From: JBAYHN01 sp041666125
Lineage (GTDB): Bacteria > Patescibacteriota > Gracilibacteria > UBA1369 > UM-FILTER-53-11
Direction of reading: 5' to 3'
Length of the DNA: 18,531 nucleotides
NCBI GenBank assembly: GCA_041666125.1
Contig: JBAYHN010000022.1
Location: forward strand, 1 to 18,531
Part shown: in pieces, positions 1-6,570 of the stretch
Layout of the letters: the number at the start of each line of letters is the position of its first letter
How positions within the stretch are numbered: the first letter of the stretch is position 1
Translations under genes and position numbers: made by a program
Notes under the pieces: generated by a model
What the model was told of the DNA's origin: nothing
Databases searched by the model: none
The model's input: only the letters and a program-made list of their open reading frames with translations

Positions 1-1
1 C

Positions 2-832
2 GCTAGAAACTTCGAGGAAAAATTCAGCAGATTTAAGAATGCGAGCGAATTGAATAAATTAAACAAATCGAATGGAGGAAAAATAAAAGTAAGCGCAGAA
101 ATGATTGATTTACTAATAAAAGCCAAAGGAGCCTATATAGCGACTAATGGCTTATTTGACCCAACAATTCTAGTTTCACTTAACAGCGTAGGTTACAACA
201 AAAGCTTCAACACATTAAAAGACTCACAACAAAAATCCGCATTTTCAATAAAAAAGAAATTCAAAGAAAGAATAAAATTCGATGCGCTAAAAATTAATAA
301 GAAACAAAAAACTGTAAACTCACCAGCCGGTTTAAATATCGACTTTGGAGGAATTGCAAAAGGATATTGGGTTGATAAAACACAGAAAATTCTCGATAAT
401 TTTTTTGATAATTTCTGGATTTCTGCAGGAGGCGATGTTTATATAAAGGGCAAAAACGAAGATGCGAGCCCCTGGGGAATAGGAGTGCAAAATCCAACTG
501 ACTTGAATTCCGACATTTTGAAATTAAATTTGCCACCTCGCGGATTTGGGATTGCAACATCCGGAATAACAAAAAGGCGCGGCATTAAAAATAAAATTTC
601 GTGGCACCACATAATTGATACTCGCACCGGCATGCCTGTAAAAAACTCCATTCTTTCCGCAACGGTAATTGCAAATTCAACTACAAATGCAGACGTTATG
701 GCAAAAACCATTCTCATTCTTGGAGTCAAAAAAGGGCTTGCTCTAATAAATGGCATGCGAGATCATGAATGTGTAATTATTGATAAAGATTTAAAAATAA
801 ATGTGTCTAAGGGCATAAAAAAATTCTTATGA
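2..832 (+). CDS. apbE: FAD:protein FMN transferase (ApbE family), 5' end cut by window
   Basis: ApbE enzymes cut FAD and attach FMN through a phosphoester bond to Thr/Ser of exported redox proteins (known for the family). The frame is open from base 2, and the residues before the first possible TTG start at 50 (ARNFEEKFSRFKNASE) already match the ApbE pattern, so the gene begins upstream of the window. Seen in order: FDP..L..VGY around 157-195, GGIAKGYWVD near 346-375, the SAGGDVY glycine/acid motif near 421-440, WGIGVQNP near 473-496, GIATSG near 548-565, HHIIDTRTGMP near 604-636 and the metal-site-like NADVMAKT near 688-711. The visible 276 residues cover most of a usual 300-350 residue protein. 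No signal peptide can be judged because the N-terminus is missing. The stop overlaps the start of the heme-protein gene (ATGA), which implies one operon and translational coupling. The flavinylated target protein is probably encoded upstream, outside the window. Confidence 0.93.
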   Translation, partial: ARNFEEKFSRFKNASELNKLNKSNGGKIKVSAEMIDLLIKAKGAYIATNGLFDPTILVSLNSVGYNKSFNTLKDSQQKSAFSIKKKFKERIKFDALKINKKQKTVNSPAGLNIDFGGIAKGYWVDKTQKILDNFFDNFWISAGGDVYIKGKNEDASPWGIGVQNPTDLNSDILKLNLPPRGFGIATSGITKRRGIKNKISWHHIIDTRTGMPVKNSILSATVIANSTTNADVMAKTILILGVKKGLALINGMRDHECVIIDKDLKINVSKGIKKFL

Positions 833-1695
833 AACCAACAGAAAAAAAATCAGGAATATTAAAATTATTTTTTAGTGGCGTGATTTTTTTAATTCTATTC
901 ACTAGTTTAAATATTTTTACGGCAAATGCGGCAACCGGTTTATATAAAGATGGAGCTCCAAAAGATACCGATTTGGACGGATTAACAGATCAGGGAGAGA
1001 TACAAATTTTCCATACCGACTTAAATAATCCGGATACGGATGGCGACTCTTTTTTGGATGGCGCAGAAGTTCTCGTTGGCACAAATCCACTGGATAAAAG
1101 TGATCCGCAAACAACAGTACAGCCACCTCAGCAGAAAAACATCCCATGGATATGGTATTTGGCACGCGCATCCGGGATTACAAGTTACATTCTTTTATTT
1201 TTGCTGATTGTAATTGGAACCGGCATTACTTCCGGCTATATTTTTATTTTATTCGGCCCGGTTGTAGCATGGCGAATCCATCGTGTTACCGGAATCACAT
1301 TAATTGCTTTTGTTGCGACTCACTTTACAATGCTTGCACTCGACAGCTTCATGAAATTTTCATTCACAGATCTACTAATCCCCTTTTATTCCGCATTTAA
1401 ACCGCTTTACCTAAGCCTCGGCATAATCGGGTTCTATTTATTTATATTAATTATCTCAACTTCGATTTTCTTTATTATTTCAAAATACAAAGCGTGGAGA
1501 TTAATTCACTACCTTACTTTTCCAACATTCGTGGCACTTTTTATACACGGCGTTTATATCGGAACCGACAGCAACACCTTGGCCATGCAAATAGTTTACT
1601 GGAGCACCGGAATAATAGTTGGACTTACATTTATTTACCGCCTAATAAAAATTCCTTCCAGAAGATCTAGAATGAAAATAACGGATAAGCTTTAG
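829..1695 (+). CDS. Ferric-reductase/NOX-like di-heme membrane protein with EF-hand-like calcium repeats
   Basis: 288 residues. The start ATG at 829 overlaps the apbE stop (ATGA). Residues 1-35 look like a signal peptide ending near ANA. Two calcium-binding motifs of the DxDxDGxxDxxE (thrombospondin type 3/EF-hand-like) type follow at 46-57 and 69-80, then a Pro/Gln linker (93-104). About five to six hydrophobic helices run from 106 to 272. Four histidines, H151, H165, H227 and H240, sit in two helices with spacings of 14 and 13, the same as the heme ligands of human NOX2 (101/115 and 209/222). This supports two b-hemes stacked across the membrane. The protein ends just after the last helix, so it has no FAD/NAD(P)H reductase domain and must receive electrons from a partner. 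Family knowledge: such proteins occur with ApbE and FMN-binding proteins in extracytoplasmic electron-transfer clusters. Electron direction and substrate are unknown. An MsrQ-like role is an alternative. Confidence 0.82.
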   Translation: MKPTEKKSGILKLFFSGVIFLILFTSLNIFTANAATGLYKDGAPKDTDLDGLTDQGEIQIFHTDLNNPDTDGDSFLDGAEVLVGTNPLDKSDPQTTVQPPQQKNIPWIWYLARASGITSYILLFLLIVIGTGITSGYIFILFGPVVAWRIHRVTGITLIAFVATHFTMLALDSFMKFSFTDLLIPFYSAFKPLYLSLGIIGFYLFILIISTSIFFIISKYKAWRLIHYLTFPTFVALFIHGVYIGTDSNTLAMQIVYWSTGIIVGLTFIYRLIKIPSRRSRMKITDKL

Positions 1696-1741
1696 CTATT
1701 TCCCTATACGTTATTTACTTCGGCGTTTTCTACCTGTCTAC

Positions 1742-3325
1742 TTATTTCTTTTTTGATGGACCAAGAGGTAGTTTTTGAAATGCAGCAACCAAATCCTTAA
1801 CAGGGCCTTTATATACACTCGGTTCCTGATCATCTTCTTGGTAAGGTCTAAGATCGCTCATATCTACACCTGTATATGTCGTTCCATCCAATTTAAGAAT
1901 AGTCGCTTTGTCTGCGGCTGGTCTCTCGCCTTTTGCCGCTTCTAGCAGTTGAATAAAATTCGCACGAGCATCATTAATATCTCCTTCGTCATCAGGGATG
2001 AAAGTTAAGTCCTGTTTAATTGTATATACCTTTTCATCATAACCCATCACACGAATTTCACCCGGATTTTTTCCATCACCAACCTTTAAAACCATTGCGC
2101 CAGCCTTAGGTTCACCACCTGGACCCGCCTTCGCCATTTTAAATATTTTCTTTGGATCAAATGCTTTTTCCGCTTCTTTGTCCTCTCCTTTAGGTCTCTT
2201 AAGCACATACACTACGTCACCAACCACTCCTTTTGGAATACGTATATCACTTCTAATTACATAGATATTTTCCGCTTTGATTTCTTTATCAACTTGAGTG
2301 AGTCCTTCAAGTAATATCTTAAAGTCTCGACTAACATCTGCCCCTGTATGAGCTTCAACCAAGTCGGAAGAAATTGTATGCAGGTTTCCTCGTTTATCTA
2401 TAACACTAATCTTACCAGGTTCTTTTGTTCCCCTGTCAAATTCAAGCACTGTCTCCCCCTTGGCAAGTCCATCCACACCAGACTTCAACATAAATATTTT
2501 GTCCGAACTAACTGCTTTTTCAGTCTCCTTACTAAAAGCTTTCTTTTCGCGTTGTTTTTCCGGTACACCTCTTATCAAAGCAATATCTTCCGGAGCTTTC
2601 TTATTACCATCCACTTTTCTTAAAGTTGCAGGACCAAAAATTCCATCCGGATTTGCACCAACACTTCTCTGCAAATTTTCGATGGCAGTTACAAATTTTG
2701 CTTTATTAGCATAGTCGCTATCTTTGAGAAATCCTTTTTTAACCAAAAATTTCTCCAACGAAGCCAAGGTAACACCTCCAACTTTTCCTTTATCAAAAAT
2801 CTGCTTCATTCGGTCATATTTTTGATCCGGAGTTAGTTGTGCTTTTTCTTTTAGTTTTGGTAATCCTTGATTAGGTCCAGGAACATCACGCTCTGCTTTA
2901 GCAGGACCATAGGCTTTATCAATAACCTTTCGAAGTCCCTTTTCGGCGGCCATTTTTTGTCTAATCAAATCATCAACTATATTTTGCTGTGCTGTAACAT
3001 CACCCCCACGCAATTGAACATCTTCCAGCTCTCTCTGCTCTTCATCAATCTGCATATCCAATTCTTGTATGTGAGCTTCGGCATCAGTAACCATTCGAGC
3101 TTTTCCTTTTTCACTGGCATCCAATGCTTTTGCACCGGCAATCACTTTTTCCAATGCGCGTTTTCCAATATCAACAATCCCCATGCCTTTTTGTTCAGGC
3201 TTATCTTTGCCTGCTTCTGGACCCACAGGCGGCCTATTCATTGCGGCGCCTTCAGGCCCACGGTCATTAAGATAAACGAAACGAGAAATTGCACTTGAAC
3301 CTAGACACGTAAACAGTTTTTTCAT
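1742..3325 (-). CDS. Large protein of unknown function with coiled coil, peptidoglycan-binding-like module and duplicated beta module
   Basis: 527 residues; I do not recognise a named family. Residues 1-25 are mildly hydrophobic but not a convincing signal peptide. Residues 75-135 are charged and helical (coiled-coil-like). Residues about 186-240 resemble a peptidoglycan-binding type 1 fold, with the core LQRSVGANPDGIFGPATLRKV split over 218-238. A module beginning KIF occurs at 276-342 and again at 393-465, each with G..K.G..VL, PG.I.V, TI..DL and F..LLE in order, so it is an internal duplication. The region 352-376 and the C-terminus look beta-rich as well. The start at 3325 is chosen because a good promoter ends about 30 bases upstream; an internal Met at residue 29 is the alternative. 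There is no Shine-Dalgarno. The gene converges with the heme-protein gene across 46 bases (1696-1741), where I see no clear terminator. The peptidoglycan module hints at an envelope role, but export is not evident. Confidence 0.8.
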   Translation of the reverse strand: MKKLFTCLGSSAISRFVYLNDRGPEGAAMNRPPVGPEAGKDKPEQKGMGIVDIGKRALEKVIAGAKALDASEKGKARMVTDAEAHIQELDMQIDEEQRELEDVQLRGGDVTAQQNIVDDLIRQKMAAEKGLRKVIDKAYGPAKAERDVPGPNQGLPKLKEKAQLTPDQKYDRMKQIFDKGKVGGVTLASLEKFLVKKGFLKDSDYANKAKFVTAIENLQRSVGANPDGIFGPATLRKVDGNKKAPEDIALIRGVPEKQREKKAFSKETEKAVSSDKIFMLKSGVDGLAKGETVLEFDRGTKEPGKISVIDKRGNLHTISSDLVEAHTGADVSRDFKILLEGLTQVDKEIKAENIYVIRSDIRIPKGVVGDVVYVLKRPKGEDKEAEKAFDPKKIFKMAKAGPGGEPKAGAMVLKVGDGKNPGEIRVMGYDEKVYTIKQDLTFIPDDEGDINDARANFIQLLEAAKGERPAADKATILKLDGTTYTGVDMSDLRPYQEDDQEPSVYKGPVKDLVAAFQKLPLGPSKKK

Positions 3326-3362
3326 ATTTGTTTTGGTTATATTTGTTAATATACTTTATACA

Positions 3363-3391
3363 ATTATACAACATCTGGCACAGAATAGCAA
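3363..3391 (-). promoter_or_regulatory. Sigma-70-type promoter of the 527-residue protein gene
   Basis: Read on the minus strand: TTGCTA at 3391-3386, a 17-base spacer and a perfect TATAAT at 3368-3363. The expected start is near 3356, giving a leader of about 30 bases without a Shine-Dalgarno sequence. It is divergent from the cold-shock gene promoter. Confidence 0.7.
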
Positions 3392-3441
3392 CCCCTCCTG
3401 TCCTCTTTTACAGGTTAAGAGCCTTTAACTAAGCCGTAAAA

Positions 3442-3470
3442 TTGACTTTTTACTATATTTCCCTTATTCT
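3442..3470 (+). promoter_or_regulatory. Sigma-70-type promoter of the cold-shock gene
   Basis: TTGACT at 3442-3447, a 17-base spacer and TATTCT at 3465-3470. The expected start is near 3477, which gives a leader of almost 90 bases. That is much longer than for the other genes in this window, and long leaders are typical of cold-shock genes. Confidence 0.65.
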
Positions 3471-3512
3471 AAGCCTTGCCTTAAGGTCGAGTTTTGTGGG
3501 GTTATGTAATAC

Positions 3513-3550
3513 ATTCCTACAAGTACAAAGCTTGAAGGAATTTATTTTTT
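3513..3550 (+). promoter_or_regulatory. Hairpin plus U-tract in the cold-shock gene leader (possible attenuator)
   Basis: ATTCCT (3513-3518) pairs with AGGAAT (3536-3541). After a single A-A mismatch, CAAG (3520-3523) pairs with CTTG (3531-3534), closing a 7-base loop. The 3' arm runs straight into TTTATTTTTT. This looks like a weak intrinsic terminator between the promoter and the start codon. The only Shine-Dalgarno-like bases (GAAGGA, 3534-3539) lie inside the 3' arm, about 25 bases from the ATG, so they are probably too far to serve translation. Confidence 0.5.
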
Positions 3551-3564
3551 AACCTTTTATTTAT

Positions 3565-3762
3565 ATGAAAGGTGTCATCAAAAGGATGAACGAAAAAGGG
3601 TTCGGTTTTATTACTCCAGAGGAAGGAGGCAAGGATGTATTTTTCCATGCTAACGATTGTTCAGCTGGAAACTTCAAAGAGATGCACGAAGGCGACAACG
3701 TGACTTTCGAAATGGGTGATTCTCCAAAAGGACCAAAAGCCACAGGTGTAACATTGGCATAA
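3565..3762 (+). CDS. CspA-family cold-shock protein
   Basis: 65 residues, the usual size of a single cold-shock domain. It binds single-stranded RNA and DNA and melts RNA secondary structure (family knowledge). The RNP1 motif KGFGFI is at 11-16 and the RNP2 motif VFFHA at 25-29; the remainder is the usual short beta barrel ending ATGVTLA. The start is fixed by the N-terminal MKG that opens the domain. Upstream there is a good promoter and an unusually long structured leader; downstream there is a strong terminator, so this is a single-gene unit. The next gene, on the other strand, is a DEAD-box RNA helicase, a functional partner of cold-shock proteins in many bacteria. The call is secure at family level; I do not assign a particular csp paralogue letter. 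Confidence 0.97.
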   Translation: MKGVIKRMNEKGFGFITPEEGGKDVFFHANDCSAGNFKEMHEGDNVTFEMGDSPKGPKATGVTLA

Positions 3763-3780
3763 TTTCTCCTTTAAATATTA

Positions 3781-3810
3781 AAAGCCCTCCGTAAAAAGAG
3801 GGCTTTTTTT
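3781..3810 (+). terminator. Intrinsic terminator of the cold-shock gene
   Basis: AAAGCCCTC (3781-3789) pairs perfectly with GAGGGCTTT (3798-3806) around an 8-base loop, followed by more T to 3810. It lies 19 bases after the stop codon. Confidence 0.92.
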
Positions 3811-3822
3811 GTTAATAAGTGT

Positions 3823-3899
3823 GCGCGCGCAAATAAAAACACATCTTCTGCCCGGGCAGACTTTTATGGCCAAGACACGGCTTAAACAAGCCATTTGGC
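3823..3899. repeat. Cluster of short palindromes between two terminators
   Basis: The intergenic block between the csp and helicase terminators holds GCGCGCGC (3823-3830), the perfect palindrome TCTGCCCGGGCAGA (3847-3860), and a nested hairpin with GCCAA (3869-3873)/TTGGC (3895-3899) outside and GGCTT (3879-3883)/AAGCC (3888-3892) inside. I see no ORF and no convincing promoter. It could be a spent terminator, a regulatory RNA or a REP-like element; the sequence does not decide. Confidence 0.5.
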
Positions 3900-3904
3900 T
3901 AACT

Positions 3905-3938
3905 AAAAAAAACCTCGCAAACTTAGTTGGGAGGTTTT
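3905..3938 (-). terminator. Intrinsic terminator of the DEAD-box helicase gene
   Basis: Read on the minus strand: AAAACCTC (3938-3931) pairs with GAGGTTTT (3916-3909), with an inner 3-base-pair extension, and then continues into T (3908-3905). It starts 29 bases after the helicase stop. The plus-strand T-run is weaker, so the main direction is minus. Confidence 0.85.
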
Positions 3939-3967
3939 AATTTTAATATTTTGAACTGTAGGCTTCC

Positions 3968-5206
3968 CTACTCCACGAACGTTAGCGCCTTACCAATTTT
4001 GTCTGCGCGGCCTGTTCGGCCAATGCGATGAATGTAGTCGTCGTAGGTAGCAGGCATGTCGTAATTAATAACGTGGCTCACTTCGGAAATGTCCAGGCCG
4101 CGCGCGGCAACGTCGGTTGCCACCAAAATCTTAATGGAATTTTGCTTAAAAAGATTTAGAGCCTTCTGTCTGCTGGATTGTGATTTATTGCTGTGAATAG
4201 ACGCAACTTTAAATCCTTTCTCCGACAAAATTACAGACAATTTTTCCACTCCACGTTTTGTTCTTCCAAAAATCAGCACTTTGCTAAATTCGCTTTTGGC
4301 GAGCAAACCCTTCAATATATCAATCTTTCTGCTGCTATCTGTTACGCGAATAATATCTTGATCCACATTGGAAGCTGTCTCTCTAAATTTTACAGAAACC
4401 GTTACCGGATCAACTAAAAACTGCTGAATGAGCGCATGAATTTCTTTTGAAATAGTTGCTGAGAAGAATAGAGAATGTCTCTTTGGCGGTAACATCGCGA
4501 TAATAGCTTTAATATCTTGAATAAAGCCCATATCCACCATTCTGTCAGCCTCATCCAAAACCACAGTGTTGAAAAACTTTAGATTTACAAGACGGCGATT
4601 GGCCAAATCTTTTAATCTACCCGGAGTTGCAATCACGAAGTTTGGATTTCTGCGAAGTGCAGAAATTTGAGCACCAACATGAACACCACCAACACAAATT
4701 GAACCGTGAATATTTAGCCCTTTGCTAAATACTACAAATTCTTCAAAAATCTGCTGAGCAAGTTCACGAGTTGGAGCAAGAATCAAAATCTTTTCATTTC
4801 TATTATTTACAACTTTATTTATAAGTGGAAGCAAAAAAGCAGCTGTTTTTCCGGTTCCCGTATTGGCAATTCCAACCGTGTCTTTTCCGGCAATAATATG
4901 TGCAATAGCCTGATCCTGAATCGGAGTTAATTTGTTATATCCCTTTAGGGCAATATTAGCCTTAATTGTTGGGTGAAAAGGAAATTCCTGAAAAGTATGA
5001 ACAGGTGTAAAAACACTCTCTTCTATAGGAGTTGCCTTGTTAATAAGCTTGGAAATCTCCAAGTTCTTTGGCAAACGTGCGCTGCGTCTATTAAAGCGTC
5101 CACGTTGAGGACGGCCACCGAACCCCTGGGCTTGCTGCCCAAACTTGCTAGGCTGGCCAAAGCGGCTTCCTCCACGGCTACTGGTATTGTTGTTAAAGTT
5201 TCTCAT
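3968..5206 (-). CDS. DEAD-box ATP-dependent RNA helicase
   Basis: 412 residues. Unwinds RNA duplexes using ATP in the cytoplasm; relatives act in ribosome assembly, mRNA turnover and cold adaptation. All core motifs are present in order: Q motif with F72 and PIQ 95-97; Walker A ANTGTGKT 114-121; PTREL 145-149; GG 173-174; TPGR 194-197; DEAD 218-221; SAT 249-251; ATDVAARGLD 363-372; HRIGRTGR 393-400. Residues 1-45 are rich in Arg, Gly, Gln and Asn (RGG-like, probably disordered RNA-binding). The protein stops 12 residues after motif VI, so it lacks the usual C-terminal tail. I found no continuation in other frames, so this looks natural. It is most like the RhlE/CsdA group, but the subgroup is not assigned. 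It has its own promoter with a perfect TTGACA, no Shine-Dalgarno and a strong terminator. Confidence 0.95.
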   Translation of the reverse strand: MRNFNNNTSSRGGSRFGQPSKFGQQAQGFGGRPQRGRFNRRSARLPKNLEISKLINKATPIEESVFTPVHTFQEFPFHPTIKANIALKGYNKLTPIQDQAIAHIIAGKDTVGIANTGTGKTAAFLLPLINKVVNNRNEKILILAPTRELAQQIFEEFVVFSKGLNIHGSICVGGVHVGAQISALRRNPNFVIATPGRLKDLANRRLVNLKFFNTVVLDEADRMVDMGFIQDIKAIIAMLPPKRHSLFFSATISKEIHALIQQFLVDPVTVSVKFRETASNVDQDIIRVTDSSRKIDILKGLLAKSEFSKVLIFGRTKRGVEKLSVILSEKGFKVASIHSNKSQSSRQKALNLFKQNSIKILVATDVAARGLDISEVSHVINYDMPATYDDYIHRIGRTGRADKIGKALTFVE

Positions 5207-5264
5207 AAGGTATACATCGGGCCCGTTCTTGGTTATTTAAAGGTATTTTAGGCACGTGACCTAG

Positions 5265-5293
5265 AATCTATAACAATAAATCTTGCCTGTCAA
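5265..5293 (-). promoter_or_regulatory. Promoter of the DEAD-box helicase gene
   Basis: On the minus strand: perfect TTGACA (5293-5288), a 17-base spacer and TAGATT (5270-5265); TATAGA with 15-base spacing is an overlapping alternative. The leader would be about 50 bases, without a Shine-Dalgarno. The rest of the 5207-5392 divergent gap holds no convincing plus-strand promoter for the gene at 5393. Confidence 0.6.
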
Positions 5294-5392
5294 GGGGCAA
5301 AGGGCAAAAACGCCTAATTTAACCAGGCTTTACAATATAAGCACGCGAATGTAACCTGTAATCGTCATTTTAAATCTGTATTTAAATTATCT

Positions 5393-6505
5393 ATGAAAAA
5401 CAGCAAATTCAGCAAACTTTCACCGGAAATCAAGAAATTGATCATAACAAATGATGGCGCTGGGGCAGGAAAAACGGGCTTTGGAGCCCTAAGTTCCGAC
5501 ATAAAGAAGAGCAAGGCACCGGTTTCTGCATTTGCCGAAAGAACGCTTAATCACTGCAACGGAGGTGCCACATATCAGGCGGCACTCTGGTTAAAAGAGC
5601 ATTTGGCAAATGGTGGCAAATTGGTGGTAACTCTTGCCGGCGCATTAAGCTCTTTCCAAGTTGGAGTAATGCTCGCCGAGCTTATTCGCCAAGACAAAGT
5701 GCATTTGATTTCTGCAACGGGCGCAAATCACGAAGAATCGTATTATCGTTACGTTGCTCATTCTCATTATGCATATATTCCTCGCTACACAGAGCTAACT
5801 CCGGAGCAAGAAGCGGAACTGCGCGATGCAGGACTTCGCCGCATCACAGACACGTTCTTGCCAGAAGATGAAAGCGTTCGAATTATGGAACCGCACCTTT
5901 GCAAAATGTGGAAAGATGCGCAAAAAAACGGAACTCGCGCTTTTCCACACGAATATTTTAGAAGACTTTTTGCCGAAGGACTTATTAAACCGGATCCAAA
6001 AGCCAACGAAAATGATTGCTGGGCATATGCGGCTTATAAAAAGAATATTCCAATTGTTATTCCGGGTTTTGAAGATTCCACGATGGGAAATATTTTTGCC
6101 AGCTACACATACACGGGCAAATATCGCAAAGACCAATCGGTGGTGATTGACCAGAATGTTATGAAAACCGGTTTGGATTATTTCACTTCACTTTATGACT
6201 GGTATCAGGAAACTTCAAAAGACCATCCGGTGGCATTTTTGCAACTTGGTGGTGGAATTTCTGCGGACTTCCCTATTTGCATCGTGCCTTCACTAAAACA
6301 TGATTTGCTTTATCCAAAAGTGCGCGACTGGGCAGGATTCGTAGAAATCGGATCTTCTCCAATGTCTTATGGTTCTTATTCCGGCGCCGGAGGCAAAGAA
6401 AAAATCACTTGGGATAAACTCTCAACAAAGAGCTATTACCAAATCATTCAGAGTGATGTTACTGTGGCATTCCCGTGGATTGCAGCTGTTCTGCTAGACC
6501 TTTAG
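5393..6505 (+). CDS. Deoxyhypusine-synthase-like enzyme
   Basis: 370 residues. Members of the deoxyhypusine synthase family use NAD to move an aminobutyl group from a polyamine onto an acceptor amine. Bacteria lack eIF5A, and bacterial members that have been studied make polyamines such as homospermidine (family knowledge), so the substrate here is open. Seen: the NAD-fold segments TLAGALSSFQVG (80-91) and SATGANHEE (107-115), the glycine loop LQLGGGISADFP (284-295), and EKITWDKL (336-343). In this last segment K342 matches the WGK lysine (K329 in human DHS) that forms the enzyme-substrate imine, so it is probably active. A Tyr/Ser/Gly-rich loop precedes it (322-334). The gene stands alone between a divergent helicase and a terminator, and no other polyamine gene is visible in the window. 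There is no Shine-Dalgarno before the ATG. Confidence 0.9.
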   Translation: MKNSKFSKLSPEIKKLIITNDGAGAGKTGFGALSSDIKKSKAPVSAFAERTLNHCNGGATYQAALWLKEHLANGGKLVVTLAGALSSFQVGVMLAELIRQDKVHLISATGANHEESYYRYVAHSHYAYIPRYTELTPEQEAELRDAGLRRITDTFLPEDESVRIMEPHLCKMWKDAQKNGTRAFPHEYFRRLFAEGLIKPDPKANENDCWAYAAYKKNIPIVIPGFEDSTMGNIFASYTYTGKYRKDQSVVIDQNVMKTGLDYFTSLYDWYQETSKDHPVAFLQLGGGISADFPICIVPSLKHDLLYPKVRDWAGFVEIGSSPMSYGSYSGAGGKEKITWDKLSTKSYYQIIQSDVTVAFPWIAAVLLDL

Positions 6506-6515
6506 TTAGTATAAC

Positions 6516-6552
6516 AAAAAAGCCCCGAGGGTTTAAAAGCCCGGGGCTTTTT
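6516..6552. terminator. Bidirectional terminator between convergent genes
   Basis: A run of A followed by AGCCCCG (6521-6527) pairs with CGGGGCT (6542-6548), continuing as A/T pairs to 6517-6552. The GC-rich stem flanked by A and T runs can stop transcription from the enzyme gene (plus) and from the membrane-protein gene (minus, stop at 6571). Confidence 0.9.
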
Positions 6553-6570
6553 AAATGTAAAAATGTACTC

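Noticed and set aside
829..1695. Covalent FMN acceptor motif within the heme membrane protein
   Set aside because: No SGAT(S/T) or D-x-x-(T/S)-G-(A/T)-T sequence is present; GTGITSG near residue 130 is inside a membrane helix and does not fit.
2867..3298. 143-residue plus-strand ORF opposite the 527-residue protein, and a similar 156-residue ORF at 7463-7933 opposite typA
   Set aside because: Both are antisense to genes with clear protein features, are of odd composition, and have no start signals of their own.
3534..3539. GAAGGA as Shine-Dalgarno of the cold-shock gene
   Set aside because: It lies about 25 bases before the ATG and is buried in the hairpin arm.
5330..5358. TTTACA-N17-TAACCT as promoter of the gene at 5393
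   Set aside because: The -10 match is too poor to claim; no better plus-strand promoter was found in the gap.
5453..5481. Walker-A-like GAGAGKT near the N-terminus of the deoxyhypusine-synthase-like enzyme
   Set aside because: It has three, not four, residues between the first Gly and GK, and no P-loop fold follows; the family uses NAD, not ATP.
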